A DNA stretch of 64,000 bases from Pirellulimonas nuda (GCF_007750855.1 NZ_CP036291.1:5802905-5866904), one strand, 5' to 3'; shown: positions 17,493 through 26,554, counted from the stretch's first letter. The notes: generated by a model from the letters alone, not told the origin. A program made the numbers and translations.

Positions 17493-18512
17493 TCACATCC
17501 GCACCAATCCGGGCGAGATATCGAGGTCCAGCGGCTCGATCAGCCCGGCGCGGAGCCTCTCGATGGCGATCGCCCCCATCACGGCGTTGTCGGTGCACAG
17601 GCTCAACGGCGGGATGTGGAGCGTGTAGCGGCGCTCGGCGGAGGAGGCCTCGAGCCGCTGACGGAACCGGCCGTTCGCGGCGACGCCCCCCCCGACGCAG
17701 AGGGTCGTATATCCGGTTTGAAGGAGCGCTTGTTCGCACTTGCCCACCAGGCAATCAACCACGGCCTCCTGAAAGCTTGCGGAGACGTCCGCCACCTCTT
17801 GCTCGCTCAGCGACAGGCTCTCTGGCAGCTTGCCGACGCCGACCACCTGGTACCGAACCGCGGTCTTCAGGCCGCTGAAGCTGAAGTCCAACCGGCCGGC
17901 GTCGGCGAGCAGCGGCCGGGGGAATCGGTAGCGGGTCCGGTCGCCTCGCTGTGCGGCGTGCTCGATGGCCGGTCCTCCCGGGTAGGGGAGCCCCAGCAGG
18001 CAGGCGACCTTGTCGAACGCCTCGCCGGCCGCGTCGTCGATCGTCGCCCCGATCGGCGTGAAGTCGATCGGCCCCTCGCAGCGGTACAGGTTCGAGTGCC
18101 CGCCGCTCGCGATCAGGCCAATGCAGGGGAACACCTCCCGCCCGCTGGCGATCCGGCACGCGTAGATGTGGGCCTGCAAGTGGTTGATCGCCACAAGCGG
18201 CAGGCCGGACAACGCCGCCAGGGTCTTCGCTGCCGTCAAGCCAATGAGCAAAGACCCCGAGAGGCCCGGCGTGGTCGCCACCGCGATCGCGTCGAGGTCC
18301 GCAAGCTTCTGACCCGACTGCCGCAGCGCCTGGTCGATGACCGGCAAGATCCGCTGGACGTGCGCGCGCGACGCGATCTCCGGCACCACGCCGCCGTAGC
18401 GCTGGTGCAGCTCTTCCTGCGAAGCCACCACGGCCGACAGCACCTCCAGATCGTCCGTGATCACCGCCGCGGCCGTTTCGTCGCACGTTGTCTCGATCGT
18501 CAGCACCTTCAT
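17493..18512 (-). CDS. tsaD: tRNA N6-adenosine threonylcarbamoyltransferase
   Basis: 339 residues, the normal length for bacterial TsaD (Kae1/YgjD). It begins MKVLTIETTCDETAAA and has EIASRAHVQRILPVI. The metal-binding His111 and His115 lie in INHLQAHIYA. The Gly-rich IASGGHSNLYRCEG and the C-terminal CTDNAVMGAIA are also present. With TsaB and TsaE (not in this window) it transfers the threonylcarbamoyl group to A37 of ANN-decoding tRNAs. MtaB, which adds the methylthio group to the same base, lies far away at 57.5 kb. Its ATG overlaps the stop of the upstream S41 peptidase gene by 4 bases, so the two are co-translated. Confidence 0.97.
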   Translation of the reverse strand: MKVLTIETTCDETAAAVITDDLEVLSAVVASQEELHQRYGGVVPEIASRAHVQRILPVIDQALRQSGQKLADLDAIAVATTPGLSGSLLIGLTAAKTLAALSGLPLVAINHLQAHIYACRIASGREVFPCIGLIASGGHSNLYRCEGPIDFTPIGATIDDAAGEAFDKVACLLGLPYPGGPAIEHAAQRGDRTRYRFPRPLLADAGRLDFSFSGLKTAVRYQVVGVGKLPESLSLSEQEVADVSASFQEAVVDCLVGKCEQALLQTGYTTLCVGGGVAANGRFRQRLEASSAERRYTLHIPPLSLCTDNAVMGAIAIERLRAGLIEPLDLDISPGLVRM

Positions 18513-19555
18513 GACGCCGAGTCCTTGAGCGACTCGAGGGCGCGCTGGAGCACGTCGTCGTCATCGGCGGGGGGCGCCGCCCCCCCCTCTTCGAGCGCCT
18601 TGCGTTGGGCGGCAAGCCGCTTGGTGGCCTCTTCGCTGACTTTGACCCCGTCGCCCGCGTCGGGGAGCACCCCCCAGACGTCGGCGTCGCCGGCGCCGGC
18701 GGCACGATGGATGTTGGCGCCATTGGGTCGGACGTACATCGCGGTCGTCAGCTTGAGCGCCGCCCGCCCCCCGCCCAACTCGATCACGTTCTGCACGCTC
18801 GCCTTGCCGAAGGTCCGCTCGCCCACCACGGTCGCCCGTGCGTTGTCCTGCAGCGCCGCGGCCACAACCTCCGCGGCGCTGGCGCTGTAGCGGTTCACCA
18901 GCACGGCCAACGGGAGCGCCGTCGCAACCCCAGGCTCGGCCCGCCATTCACGCCGCTTGGAGTTGCGCCCTTCGGTCGTGACGATCACGCCGCCGTCGAG
19001 CAGCAAGTCGGCTACGCCGATCGCTGCTGGGAGCAGCCCCCCCGCGTTGTTGCGGAGGTCGAGCACCAGCGCCCGCGCAGGCGACTCGCCCACCTCGCCC
19101 AGCGCCTTCTCGAGCTCTTTGGGCGTGTCGTCGTCAAAGGCGGCGATGCGGATGTAGGCGGTTTGATCGTTAATTGCATAACGCCAAGCCCCGTCTTCGG
19201 TGCGGCTGTACCCCCCCACCGACTCGGAGGCCTGGTCGGCGCCGCCGGTTCGGTCTCGGCCATTGACCCGCCGCCGATAGTCCCCCACCTCGCCCGGCGC
19301 CAGGTATTTGCTGTGCGGGTCGAGTTCCGCAACCATCCCGCGCAGCGCAGCGTCGAACAGCGCCTGCCGATCGACCGGCTCTGCGTAGTTGGTCTCGATC
19401 TGCGCGACCGCCTCGGCGAGCAGGTCGTGCAACGCAAATAGCTGCGCCGCATCGTCGCCGACAGCGGCCTCGAACGGGGGGGCATCGTCACGCGTCGTCG
19501 GTTCAGCAAGACAAACCAGCGGCGCCATTGCCAGCAGTGAAAGCACGAGCCGCAT
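18509..19555 (-). CDS. Secreted S41 (C-terminal processing-type) peptidase without a PDZ domain
   Basis: 348 residues with a signal peptide (MRLVLSLLAMAPLVCLA). An N-terminal helical region (35-80) ends in ELDPHSKYL, a CtpA-family landmark normally followed by PDZ. Here only about 35 polar residues (95-130) separate it from the protease core (AYIRIAAFDDDTP, LDLRNNAGG). The catalytic Ser224 (NRYSASAAE) and Lys251 (TFGKAS) are intact. A charged C-terminal helix follows. It probably trims exported proteins in the periplasm, but without the PDZ domain that usually binds and gates substrate C-termini. It is the first gene of the pair with tsaD. Confidence 0.87.
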   Translation of the reverse strand: MRLVLSLLAMAPLVCLAEPTTRDDAPPFEAAVGDDAAQLFALHDLLAEAVAQIETNYAEPVDRQALFDAALRGMVAELDPHSKYLAPGEVGDYRRRVNGRDRTGGADQASESVGGYSRTEDGAWRYAINDQTAYIRIAAFDDDTPKELEKALGEVGESPARALVLDLRNNAGGLLPAAIGVADLLLDGGVIVTTEGRNSKRREWRAEPGVATALPLAVLVNRYSASAAEVVAAALQDNARATVVGERTFGKASVQNVIELGGGRAALKLTTAMYVRPNGANIHRAAGAGDADVWGVLPDAGDGVKVSEEATKRLAAQRKALEEGGAAPPADDDDVLQRALESLKDSAS

Positions 19556-19601
19556 AGAAGGCTACTCCAAGTTCAAACTCAGTAATTCACTAGCAGAATG
19601 A

Positions 19602-19627
19602 TAGCCGACGGGCTCCGCCCCGTCGGC
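19602..19627. repeat. GC-rich interspersed hairpin repeat
   Basis: A TAG followed by CCGACGGG-GCTCC-type hairpin with arms CCGACGGG and CCCCGTCGG. The same sequence recurs at 57454-57479 and, inverted, at 57512-57536. Here it lies in the divergent promoter region upstream of the S41 peptidase gene. Confidence 0.8.
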
Positions 19628-19758
19628 GCGCATGGGTAGTAGCCCCGATCTCGGCCCACGAATCAGGACCAAGTCCGCCCGCTAGCGCGTCCCCATCGCT
19701 CCGTTTGGCGGGCGTGGGGATTGACCGGTCCGGCGTATTTTCCTATTCCCCGCCTGAG

Positions 19759-20928
19759 ATGGACCGCCCAAACCCCAACCCGCCGACCTTTGGCCTCGGC
19801 CGCCGCACGTGGTGTACGCCGTGGCTCGCCCTCTGCTGCGTGGCCGCGGTCGCCGGCTGCGCGGGGCGGGGCGCCGCCGAGCGGGACCTCTACCAACGCG
19901 AACTCCGCCTGCAGGAAGACGAGATCTACCGGCTCGAAGACTGCATCGAAGAATACCAGTGCCTTGTCCGCCGCTACCGGACCGAGAACGAGTCGCTCAA
20001 GTCGTACGCCGGAACCCCCGGCGGCTCGACCCCCTCGGTCGAGAAGCTCGACTCAGAGCCGCAGCAGCGGAGCCTCCTGGACGACCGTCCGTCGCCCGGC
20101 GGCCAGGGACCGAACAGCCGCCCCCCGCAGCGGACCAAGGCCCCCGAGATCGAGCTGCCGGAGATCGACATGGGCGAGCCCGTGCCGGCGCCACGCGTCC
20201 CCAAACCTGCGCCGAGCGCTGCGCCCGGGCCGGTCGAGATCCCCGGCGGCGCTGAGATGCTCGAAGCGCCGCCGTTCCAGAGCAACGTGGCCGACCCTCC
20301 GTCGGCCCCGCTATCCGACGCCGCGCTCTTCACCGAGCACGGCACGCCGGACCACCGCGGGATGCCCACCATGATGGCCTTTGTCGAGCCGCTCTCCCGC
20401 GGCGGTCGCCCCGCATCGTTCGCTGGGGGCGTATCGCTGCTGCTGATGGACCCGTCGCTCCCGAAAGAGAGGCGCGACATCGCGCGGTGGGACTTCACCC
20501 AGGAAGAAGTAGAACGCGCATGGCGGAACCCCTCGCGCCGCGTCCTCGACCTCCCGCTGGCGCTCGAGTCGCCGGTGGCGGACGACAGGCGGCTTGAGCT
20601 GTGGGTTCGGTTGGTCGACGCCGACGGCCACAAGGCGATCGGACGCACCACGCTGCACATGCCCGCCCCCGTCACCGTGCTGCGCGCCGAAGACCGCCCG
20701 GGCCAGCTTGCCGGCGCCGTGATGCTGGACGATTCTTGGGCCGTTGCCACGGCTCAGGCGCCCAAGGCCGCGGGACCGCCGCGCCCCTTTGAGTCGGTCG
20801 CCCAGGCGCCGGCCAGTTGGAAGACTTCTGCCGCGCCGCGTCCCCCCAGCGTCAGCGGGCGGCAAGACCAGCGGATCCGCCAAGCAGAACACGCATCGGC
20901 GCCGGCCGCGTGGTCTCCCAACCGCTAA
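19759..20928 (+). CDS. Pro-rich lipoprotein with N-terminal coiled coil
   Basis: 389 residues from the ATG at 19759. A long N-region (FGLGRRTW) precedes the hydrophobic core and the lipobox VAGC (Cys34). Residues 40-75 form a short heptad-like coiled coil (RDLYQRELRLQEDEIYRLED). A Pro/Glu-rich linker to about 200 follows, then a globular C-terminal part containing LELWVRLVDADGHKAIGRTTL, which reads as a beta-sandwich. I do not recognise the family. It stands alone on the plus strand, facing the anti-sigma/sigma cluster. A surface or periplasmic lipoprotein is the safest call. Confidence 0.75.
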   Translation: MDRPNPNPPTFGLGRRTWCTPWLALCCVAAVAGCAGRGAAERDLYQRELRLQEDEIYRLEDCIEEYQCLVRRYRTENESLKSYAGTPGGSTPSVEKLDSEPQQRSLLDDRPSPGGQGPNSRPPQRTKAPEIELPEIDMGEPVPAPRVPKPAPSAAPGPVEIPGGAEMLEAPPFQSNVADPPSAPLSDAALFTEHGTPDHRGMPTMMAFVEPLSRGGRPASFAGGVSLLLMDPSLPKERRDIARWDFTQEEVERAWRNPSRRVLDLPLALESPVADDRRLELWVRLVDADGHKAIGRTTLHMPAPVTVLRAEDRPGQLAGAVMLDDSWAVATAQAPKAAGPPRPFESVAQAPASWKTSAAPRPPSVSGRQDQRIRQAEHASAPAAWSPNR

Positions 20929-20981
20929 GCCGCACCGCGGCGGGCGATCTGGGCGCCCGTGGCTCTGGGCCCAACCTAGTT

Positions 20982-21395
20982 TCATCCGTCCTCGGCACGC
21001 AGCCCCCCAACGCTCGACTGGAAGTAGCGCCGCCGGCGGGGCTCCGCTTGCTGGGTATCGGATTGCGATACGAGCGACTGCAGGTCGGCTAGGTTTGCGC
21101 AGCACGGCCGGCAGCCGATGACTTCTAGATGAAATCGGGTGTAATCCTCCGCCTCGGCCGGCAGGACCCCCATCAAGAAGCTGCCGAGCTGCTCACGCGT
21201 GGGGCAGGTGAGCCGCCGGCGGCGCCAGACGGCGCCCAGCGAGTGCATGCCGGCGTCGCGCTGGCCGACCAGCACGGAAAGCCGGTCCCGTAATCCGGCG
21301 TCGTCCCGGGCCGCTTGCTCGACCGCCGCCATCCGATCGGCGGGGAGCGACTCGTCAAGGAAGGCGTCGAGCTCGGTGGTAGAGAAGCCGGTCAT
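20982..21395 (-). CDS. Putative anti-sigma factor with a Cys/His motif
   Basis: 137 residues from the ATG at 21395. An N-terminal helix (STTELDAFLDESLPADRMAAVE) is typical of planctomycete anti-sigma-like proteins. A later CPTREQLGSFL is followed by HLEVIGCRPCC, a His and Cys pair that could bind zinc. It lies directly after the ECF sigma gene on the same strand, the usual place for its regulator. A start at 21527 overlapping the sigma stop (ATGA) would add 44 residues of low-complexity sequence and is less likely, though it cannot be excluded. No membrane segment, so it would be a soluble regulator. Confidence 0.65.
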   Translation of the reverse strand: MTGFSTTELDAFLDESLPADRMAAVEQAARDDAGLRDRLSVLVGQRDAGMHSLGAVWRRRRLTCPTREQLGSFLMGVLPAEAEDYTRFHLEVIGCRPCCANLADLQSLVSQSDTQQAEPRRRRYFQSSVGGLRAEDG

Positions 21396-21523
21396 GATGT
21401 TCTCGCGAAGGTAGAGGCCCGCCCACGCACGGTGCAGTTCAAGCGGACGTTGTGGCGCGATCGCCGATGTGACCCTCGCGCTCGACGGGTTCGTTCGAGC
21501 GGTCCCTGGGCGTCTGCCGCCGG

Positions 21524-22168
21524 TCAATCTTGTAGTTCGGGAAACACGTCGTCACTTAGCCCCTGTCGGCGCACCAGCGACTTGATCCGATCGAGGAAGT
21601 CGTACTTGTAGTTGGCTACCTGCTGTTCGCTGAGCCCCAGCAGCTCCGCGGCGTCCTTGTTGGCGACGCCGCGGGTGAAGAGCAGCTCCATGCACTTTAC
21701 CTTCGCAAAATCGCCCTTATCGCGCCAGCGGCTCAGCTCTTCTTCCAACGCGCCCGCGAGCGCCTCCTCCTCTAGCCCCCGGCGTTCGCCGCTGCGGGCG
21801 ATGCTGCTGGCCGGACGCGCGGGGCCCGGCATGTCCCAGCCGGCGTCGGAGCCCGCGCCGAACCCCGACGACAACGGGAGCGCCGGGCGGCGGCCCTCGC
21901 GCCGCAGCGAGTCGGTCAGCTTGTGCGCGGCGATCGAGAAGAGCCAGCCCTCAAGCGGGCGGCGTGAGTCGTAGTTGGGCAGGCTGGTGAGGAAGCCGAT
22001 GAAGGTTTCCTGCACCACGTCTTCGCTGGTCGCCCGATTGCGGAGCCGGCTTTGCACGAACGCCAGCAGCCTTCCCTCGTACTCATCGATCAGCCTCCGC
22101 CAGGCGTCGGGCTCGCCGCGGCGGATTGATTGCACCAGCAGCAGGTCGGGACGTGTTGGCTCGATCAT
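21524..22168 (-). CDS. ECF-type RNA polymerase sigma factor
   Basis: 214 residues. Region 2 is clear: AWRRLIDEYEGRLLAFV, then SEDVVQETFIGFL and LEGWLFSIAAHKLTDSLRR. A linker of about 60 residues follows, longer than usual, with SSGFGAGSDAG. Region 4 (VKCMELLFTRGVANKDAAEL then GLSEQQVANYKYDFL) carries the helix-turn-helix. It lies 35 bases downstream of a membrane-protein gene that abuts a Ser/Thr kinase gene. That order suggests control by phosphorylation or by the downstream Cys/His protein. The target promoter cannot be read from this window. Confidence 0.9.
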   Translation of the reverse strand: MIEPTRPDLLLVQSIRRGEPDAWRRLIDEYEGRLLAFVQSRLRNRATSEDVVQETFIGFLTSLPNYDSRRPLEGWLFSIAAHKLTDSLRREGRRPALPLSSGFGAGSDAGWDMPGPARPASSIARSGERRGLEEEALAGALEEELSRWRDKGDFAKVKCMELLFTRGVANKDAAELLGLSEQQVANYKYDFLDRIKSLVRRQGLSDDVFPELQD

Positions 22169-22203
22169 CGGTCCTGCAAATAGTCGGAGGGACGCCGCGG
22201 CCC

Positions 22204-23442
22204 CTACGCCAGGACCGCCAGCACCGCTGCGAGACCGATTATCGCCGCCGGGAGGCCGATCAACAACCGCTTGGTGAATCGTTGGCCCGTGGATTGATCC
22301 AGCTTCACCAACCCCAGGGCCAGGGCGACGAGCCCCAAGACGCCCAGCCCCCCTTGGGCGACGGTGGAAACCCGCTCCGATTGCTGCGCCTGGATCCAGC
22401 AGGCCTTCATCAACTGCAGGTCGTCCGGGCCGACCTCAACCAACGCGTACGACCTCCAAACGGGGGCGACGCTGGTGGTGATCTCTTGGGTGTATTGCTC
22501 CTTAATCAGCCGCTGGGACCAAGCCGACGGGTCGAAGCCCAGGGCGCCAACCTGCGCAGCGTCCAGTGGCGAACGCACCAGCTCGGAGAGCCGCTCCACG
22601 GCCGCCTCAGCGGCCAGTCGCTCGGCGTCTCGGGTCGCTTCGTCGCGGCTCAAGAACGGCTCGGTCTCAACCACACGTCGGTAGACGGGGTCGTGATCGC
22701 CCGAAGCAGGAGGGTTTCGAACCCAGTCGGGTGCGTCGGCGTCTGCCTCGGCGACCGTCTTGTCTTCTTCGGTAAGGACGATCTGCTCTGGATCGACCTC
22801 GGTCGGCCGCGAAGCAGCCCCGTTCAACCGGACGACTTGGACCACGGGCTGGTAGGCCACTCTGGCGGAAAACCAGAGCGCTACGCCGATCACCGCCACG
22901 GCGCCCAAGCCCACCAGCGTCAAACCGGGGGCGGCCCGCACGAACATGAACAAAACGACGAGCACTACCGCACCGACGAGCGTCGCCATGACTAGCCTCC
23001 AATTCGTTTCGACGTGGTAGCCAATAGCCGTTGCAGCGGGTACCGGTGTATGCTCAAGTTCGGCCAATTGGGTTCCTAGTTGCTGCACGCGCTGGCGCAT
23101 CTGGGCGAGGTCGCGCTCACCCGTCGCAGCGATCTCCGCCCCGGCAGCGTCGGAATGCGAGTCTTCCGAGTGAGCCTCAGCGATGTCGCGGGCCAGCTCG
23201 TCCTGTACTCGTAACAATTGCGAACGTTGGACCTCAACCGCGTGGTCTCGAACCGCCACTTTTTGGAAGCCCACCAGCGACAAGGCGCCCAGCACTGCGA
23301 TCAAACCAATCGCGCCGAGGATCGTCTGCCCGATCCACCGCGTTTTCTGGTTCACGAGCAGCGCAATCAACAACGCTGCCGGGGCGAGGAATAGCACCGC
23401 CACAACGAGCAACAAGATCCATGCAGCGGGGGAGGCAATCAT
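22204..23442 (-). CDS. Multi-pass membrane protein with central coiled coil
   Basis: 412 residues. Two hydrophobic helices lie at about 5-30 and 37-60. A helical region (about 65-135) includes LAQMRQRVQQLGTQLAELE, two more helices lie at about 150-195, and a pair sits at the C-terminus (about 360-410). A soluble segment of about 150 residues between them begins after RVAYQPVVQVV. No family recognised. The ATG directly follows the TAG of the kinase gene, with AAAGGAG about 9 bases upstream inside the kinase's last codons, so translation is probably coupled. Its place between kinase and sigma factor suggests it belongs to the same signalling unit. Confidence 0.75.
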   Translation of the reverse strand: MIASPAAWILLLVVAVLFLAPAALLIALLVNQKTRWIGQTILGAIGLIAVLGALSLVGFQKVAVRDHAVEVQRSQLLRVQDELARDIAEAHSEDSHSDAAGAEIAATGERDLAQMRQRVQQLGTQLAELEHTPVPAATAIGYHVETNWRLVMATLVGAVVLVVLFMFVRAAPGLTLVGLGAVAVIGVALWFSARVAYQPVVQVVRLNGAASRPTEVDPEQIVLTEEDKTVAEADADAPDWVRNPPASGDHDPVYRRVVETEPFLSRDEATRDAERLAAEAAVERLSELVRSPLDAAQVGALGFDPSAWSQRLIKEQYTQEITTSVAPVWRSYALVEVGPDDLQLMKACWIQAQQSERVSTVAQGGLGVLGLVALALGLVKLDQSTGQRFTKRLLIGLPAAIIGLAAVLAVLA

Positions 23443-25479
23443 CTAGTAACTCTCCTTTGCAAGCTCAATCCGCTTGCTCGGCCGTAACCAGGGGCTGGAG
23501 AGCTGCGTGGAAATCGCAACGATGCCCGCCGCCATCACCCCCGCCGGTTGAGGGAACCACCAAAACAGCCCGAGCAACCAGGCCAGGCCAACGCAGGCGG
23601 TTACCCGCCCAAGGCTTAGGCGGCCCTCGCGGGTCCATTCCGCTAGCTTCCACCAGCGGAGCGTCAAGAACAGCAGCGCGAAGTAGCCGACCGCCATGGT
23701 CAGGTCGATCGCCATCAGCCCGCTTCCGGGGTCAAAATCGGGCCCCGGAATCTTGAGGGCGCCGTAGACGAAAGACTCGCCCATGCGCGGGGCCGCGTCG
23801 CTCCACTTCGGCACGCCAGTCAGCAGCGCGTCGCTCAGCAGGAAGGCAGTAACGCCCACCACGGCGCCGACGCCGAGCATCATCGCCCGCATCGGGGTCT
23901 GGTCTTCGGTGCGGCCCTCGGTCAGGCGGTTGACGATCAACACGCCCCACGAGCCGACCGTCGCGACGCCGGCGAACCACAACGTCACCGCCGTCTGGTT
24001 CTGCGGGCCGGAAATGGCGCCGGCCGCGATCGCCAGCAGCGAGCAGACCCCGCCCGAGACGAGCATCGCGGTAAGCAGCTCGCCCGCGTGGTCTCGCCAA
24101 GGTTTGTCCGTGAGCTGCGTGAGCGCCTTCTCGCGCCAATGACGCCGCTTGGGCCGTGGGCCGCCGGTGCGATAGATGGCCGTTGGCGCGTGCTGGTTGG
24201 GCGACCGCCGGGCCCCGGCGCCGCCCGACAACGACGGGTCGACGTTCGGCCGGATGATCCACGCCCACACCAGGAAGTACATGCCGTACATGATCGACAG
24301 GAAGACGGCGACCGGGATCCAGACCTCCATCGACACCACGGCCAGCATCACCGCCGCGAACACAATCAATCCGCGCACCAGCGGGTGGCTGTAGTTGTGC
24401 ACCCAGCGGGACCGTGCGCCGCTCAACCCGCTGGCGACCGCGTTCCAGATCGGCTCGGGCTCTACTTCTGGCGCTTCGCGGAACGTAGGCCGGGGGGCGT
24501 CGTGGTTCGGACGCCTAGCGGCTGTGGCAGACGCGTCGACCGCGCCGCCAGGGAGCATCGCGATCAGCTCGCCGACCGACTGGATGCGCAGCTCGGGGTC
24601 CTTGGTGAGCGCCCGGCGGACGATCTCTCGGTAGGGCTCGGCCAGCTTGCTCAGCTCGGGCTCGGCCGTGAGGTGCTTCATCAGCACCTCGCCCACGCTC
24701 TCCCCCTCGAAGGGCACGTGGCCGGTGAGCAGCTCGTAGAGGATGATCCCCAACGCGTACGTGTCGATCTCGCGCCCGTAGCGGCCGCCGGCGATCTCCG
24801 GCGCCATGTAGTGCACGGTGCCGACGCTCTCGGTCTGACCGCTGCGTCGGCTGCACGAGATGAACTTGCTGAGGCCGTAGTCGCCCAGCTTGATCGTCCC
24901 GGCGCCGGAGTCGGCGCCCCCCATCGATCGGTCGAGGAAGATGTTGCCCGGCTTCAGGTCGCGGTGGACGATTCCGTTGTCGTGCAGGTGCGACACGCCG
25001 GCGGCGATGCCGCGCATCCACCAGTTCACGTCTTCGGGGGGCAGGCCCTGCGGCGAGCGTGCGAGCACGTCCTCCAGCGACTCCCCCTGCACGTACTCCA
25101 TGACGACCCACTGGTCGTCCTGGTCGTCGCTGCGGATGTCGTATAGCGCGATCAGGTTCGGGTGCTTGAGGTTTAGGCAGTGCCTTACCCCGCGGAGCTC
25201 GACGTCCAGGTTGCGGCGGATGAGCTTGAGCGCCACCTCCTTGCCGGCGTCGCTGACGGCGAAGTAGACCTCGCCGAACCCGCCCCGCCCGACCCCACGC
25301 TTGATCGTGTACCCGGGCAGCGGCTGCGCGCCGCTGGCGTAGAGGAACTTCACCGGCGCGCGGCCGCCGCCCCGAGCTTCGGCGCGACCTGCATCATGGG
25401 CGGGCGATTCGGGCTGGGGCGATCCTGGGGCCATCGCGGGTTGGACGGTCCGGGGTGGTGGGGCGGTGAAAAGGTTCAT
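23443..25479 (-). CDS. Transmembrane serine/threonine protein kinase
   Basis: 678 residues. The kinase domain spans about 57-310: Gly loop GRGGFGEVY, Lys85 (VALKLI), HRDLKPGN (172-179), a DYG in place of DFG (200-202), TVHYMAPEI and DTYALGIILYELL. An Asn/Pro-rich linker leads to a C-terminal half with about eight membrane helices, from HPLVRGLIVFAAVM to the end. The kinase domain therefore faces the cytoplasm on a large membrane anchor with no evident extracellular sensor. It lies between an FHA-protein gene and a membrane-protein gene that abuts its stop, followed by an ECF sigma factor. The substrate is unknown; the FHA protein and sigma factor are obvious candidates. Confidence 0.93.
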   Translation of the reverse strand: MNLFTAPPPRTVQPAMAPGSPQPESPAHDAGRAEARGGGRAPVKFLYASGAQPLPGYTIKRGVGRGGFGEVYFAVSDAGKEVALKLIRRNLDVELRGVRHCLNLKHPNLIALYDIRSDDQDDQWVVMEYVQGESLEDVLARSPQGLPPEDVNWWMRGIAAGVSHLHDNGIVHRDLKPGNIFLDRSMGGADSGAGTIKLGDYGLSKFISCSRRSGQTESVGTVHYMAPEIAGGRYGREIDTYALGIILYELLTGHVPFEGESVGEVLMKHLTAEPELSKLAEPYREIVRRALTKDPELRIQSVGELIAMLPGGAVDASATAARRPNHDAPRPTFREAPEVEPEPIWNAVASGLSGARSRWVHNYSHPLVRGLIVFAAVMLAVVSMEVWIPVAVFLSIMYGMYFLVWAWIIRPNVDPSLSGGAGARRSPNQHAPTAIYRTGGPRPKRRHWREKALTQLTDKPWRDHAGELLTAMLVSGGVCSLLAIAAGAISGPQNQTAVTLWFAGVATVGSWGVLIVNRLTEGRTEDQTPMRAMMLGVGAVVGVTAFLLSDALLTGVPKWSDAAPRMGESFVYGALKIPGPDFDPGSGLMAIDLTMAVGYFALLFLTLRWWKLAEWTREGRLSLGRVTACVGLAWLLGLFWWFPQPAGVMAAGIVAISTQLSSPWLRPSKRIELAKESY

Positions 25480-25558
25480 CGGGGTCTGGGGATCGATGGC
25501 GCGGCCCCCGCCGTAGTTTAACGCCTAGTGCGGGGCTTTCTTAGAGTCGTTTCGCTCG

Positions 25559-26449
25559 TTATTCGATGCTGAGGGCGAAATCTTGCCCCTCGATCCGCGT
25601 TCCCGCAGAAAGTTCTGCCGGGCCGCTGGTGGGCCGGCCGTCGACGCTCAGCTCCGAACCGCTGCGGCAGCACAGGCGGTCCCCCTGGCGATAGACAATC
25701 AATTCGTTCCGCCAGCCAGGGCAGCGGATGTGGCTGTGCGGCTTGGGCCCCAGCACGCAGCTCTCGCCCAGCAGCAACACCCCGTCGGCCGCCGGAACGG
25801 TCCGGTGCCCGCTCTCGATCGTCACCCGGACGGTCGCGCTGAGGGCGTGGGGCCGAGCGATCCGCAGCCGGACGGGGCCGAGCGTGACAACACAGTCGCC
25901 CGACAGCGTGGTGGGGCCGGTGAGCGTTCGCCCGTCGATCTTCACTTCGGACAGCGGCTCGAGGACGTAGGCCCCCGCTTCTCGCCGCAGGACCGCGTGG
26001 CGGCGGGAGATGTCTGCGAGGATCTGCAGGCCCGGCGGCCCCTGCCCCGCGGCGTCGGCGCCGGGCGGCTGACCGATCAGGATCTCGCTATCGAGCAGGA
26101 GCTGATACCCTCCGACGGCGTCGATCCACAGCATCCGGCGGTTGGCGCTGCTGTCGCCCTGCATCGATTCCGGGGCGAGGGCCATAGCGTCGTGGGCCAA
26201 TGGGTAGGCCGAGTGGTGGAGCGGTGTAACGCCAGAGTCGGGGCGGTGCGTCTGGGTAAGCGACAAGCCGACCTGCTCCCAAGCCTTCCGCTTCATTCTG
26301 GCCGCTAGGCGGTCGCTCGGCGATAGCCGGGCCAATGCGTCGGCCTGAAGCAGCACTTCCGACCACTGCTGGGCGGAGGCCGCCGCGTGCATCTTATGCT
26401 CGATCGCCTCGCGGCGGGCACGATCGGATTGAAACCGCCAGGCAAGCAT
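25559..26449 (-). CDS. FHA domain-containing protein
   Basis: About 296 residues from the ATG at 26449; a TTG four codons upstream is possible. Residues up to about 60 are helical and TPR-like (AQQWSEVLLQADALARLSP). The FHA core follows with ILIGQPPG, then DISRRHAVLRREAG and VKIDGRTLTG, the Gly, Ser and His pattern that binds phosphothreonine. The C-terminal third repeats a similar beta pattern (LLGESCVLG, SELSVDGRPTSGP) and may be a second, diverged FHA-like fold. No signal peptide. It lies directly upstream of the Ser/Thr kinase gene on the same strand, so it probably reads kinase products. Confidence 0.82.
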   Translation of the reverse strand: MLAWRFQSDRARREAIEHKMHAAASAQQWSEVLLQADALARLSPSDRLAARMKRKAWEQVGLSLTQTHRPDSGVTPLHHSAYPLAHDAMALAPESMQGDSSANRRMLWIDAVGGYQLLLDSEILIGQPPGADAAGQGPPGLQILADISRRHAVLRREAGAYVLEPLSEVKIDGRTLTGPTTLSGDCVVTLGPVRLRIARPHALSATVRVTIESGHRTVPAADGVLLLGESCVLGPKPHSHIRCPGWRNELIVYRQGDRLCCRSGSELSVDGRPTSGPAELSAGTRIEGQDFALSIE

Positions 26450-26524
26450 CGAGGATACCAAACAGGGGTCACGGCTGCGCTTGCGTCGCTATGCGGGGAC
26501 TTTGCTGTCGCACCCGCCCGGAAA

Positions 26525-26554
26525 GCCCAAGCCCACGCTAGCGTGGGCTTGGGC
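26525..26554. terminator. Perfect 30-bp palindrome
   Basis: Arms begin GCCCAAGCCCACGC and meet at a central TAG/CTA overlap, with no mismatch. It lies 21 bases after the stop of the coiled-coil gene (minus strand) and 76 bases before the FHA gene. A terminator or processing hairpin is likely, but a binding site for a dimeric regulator would look the same. Confidence 0.6.
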
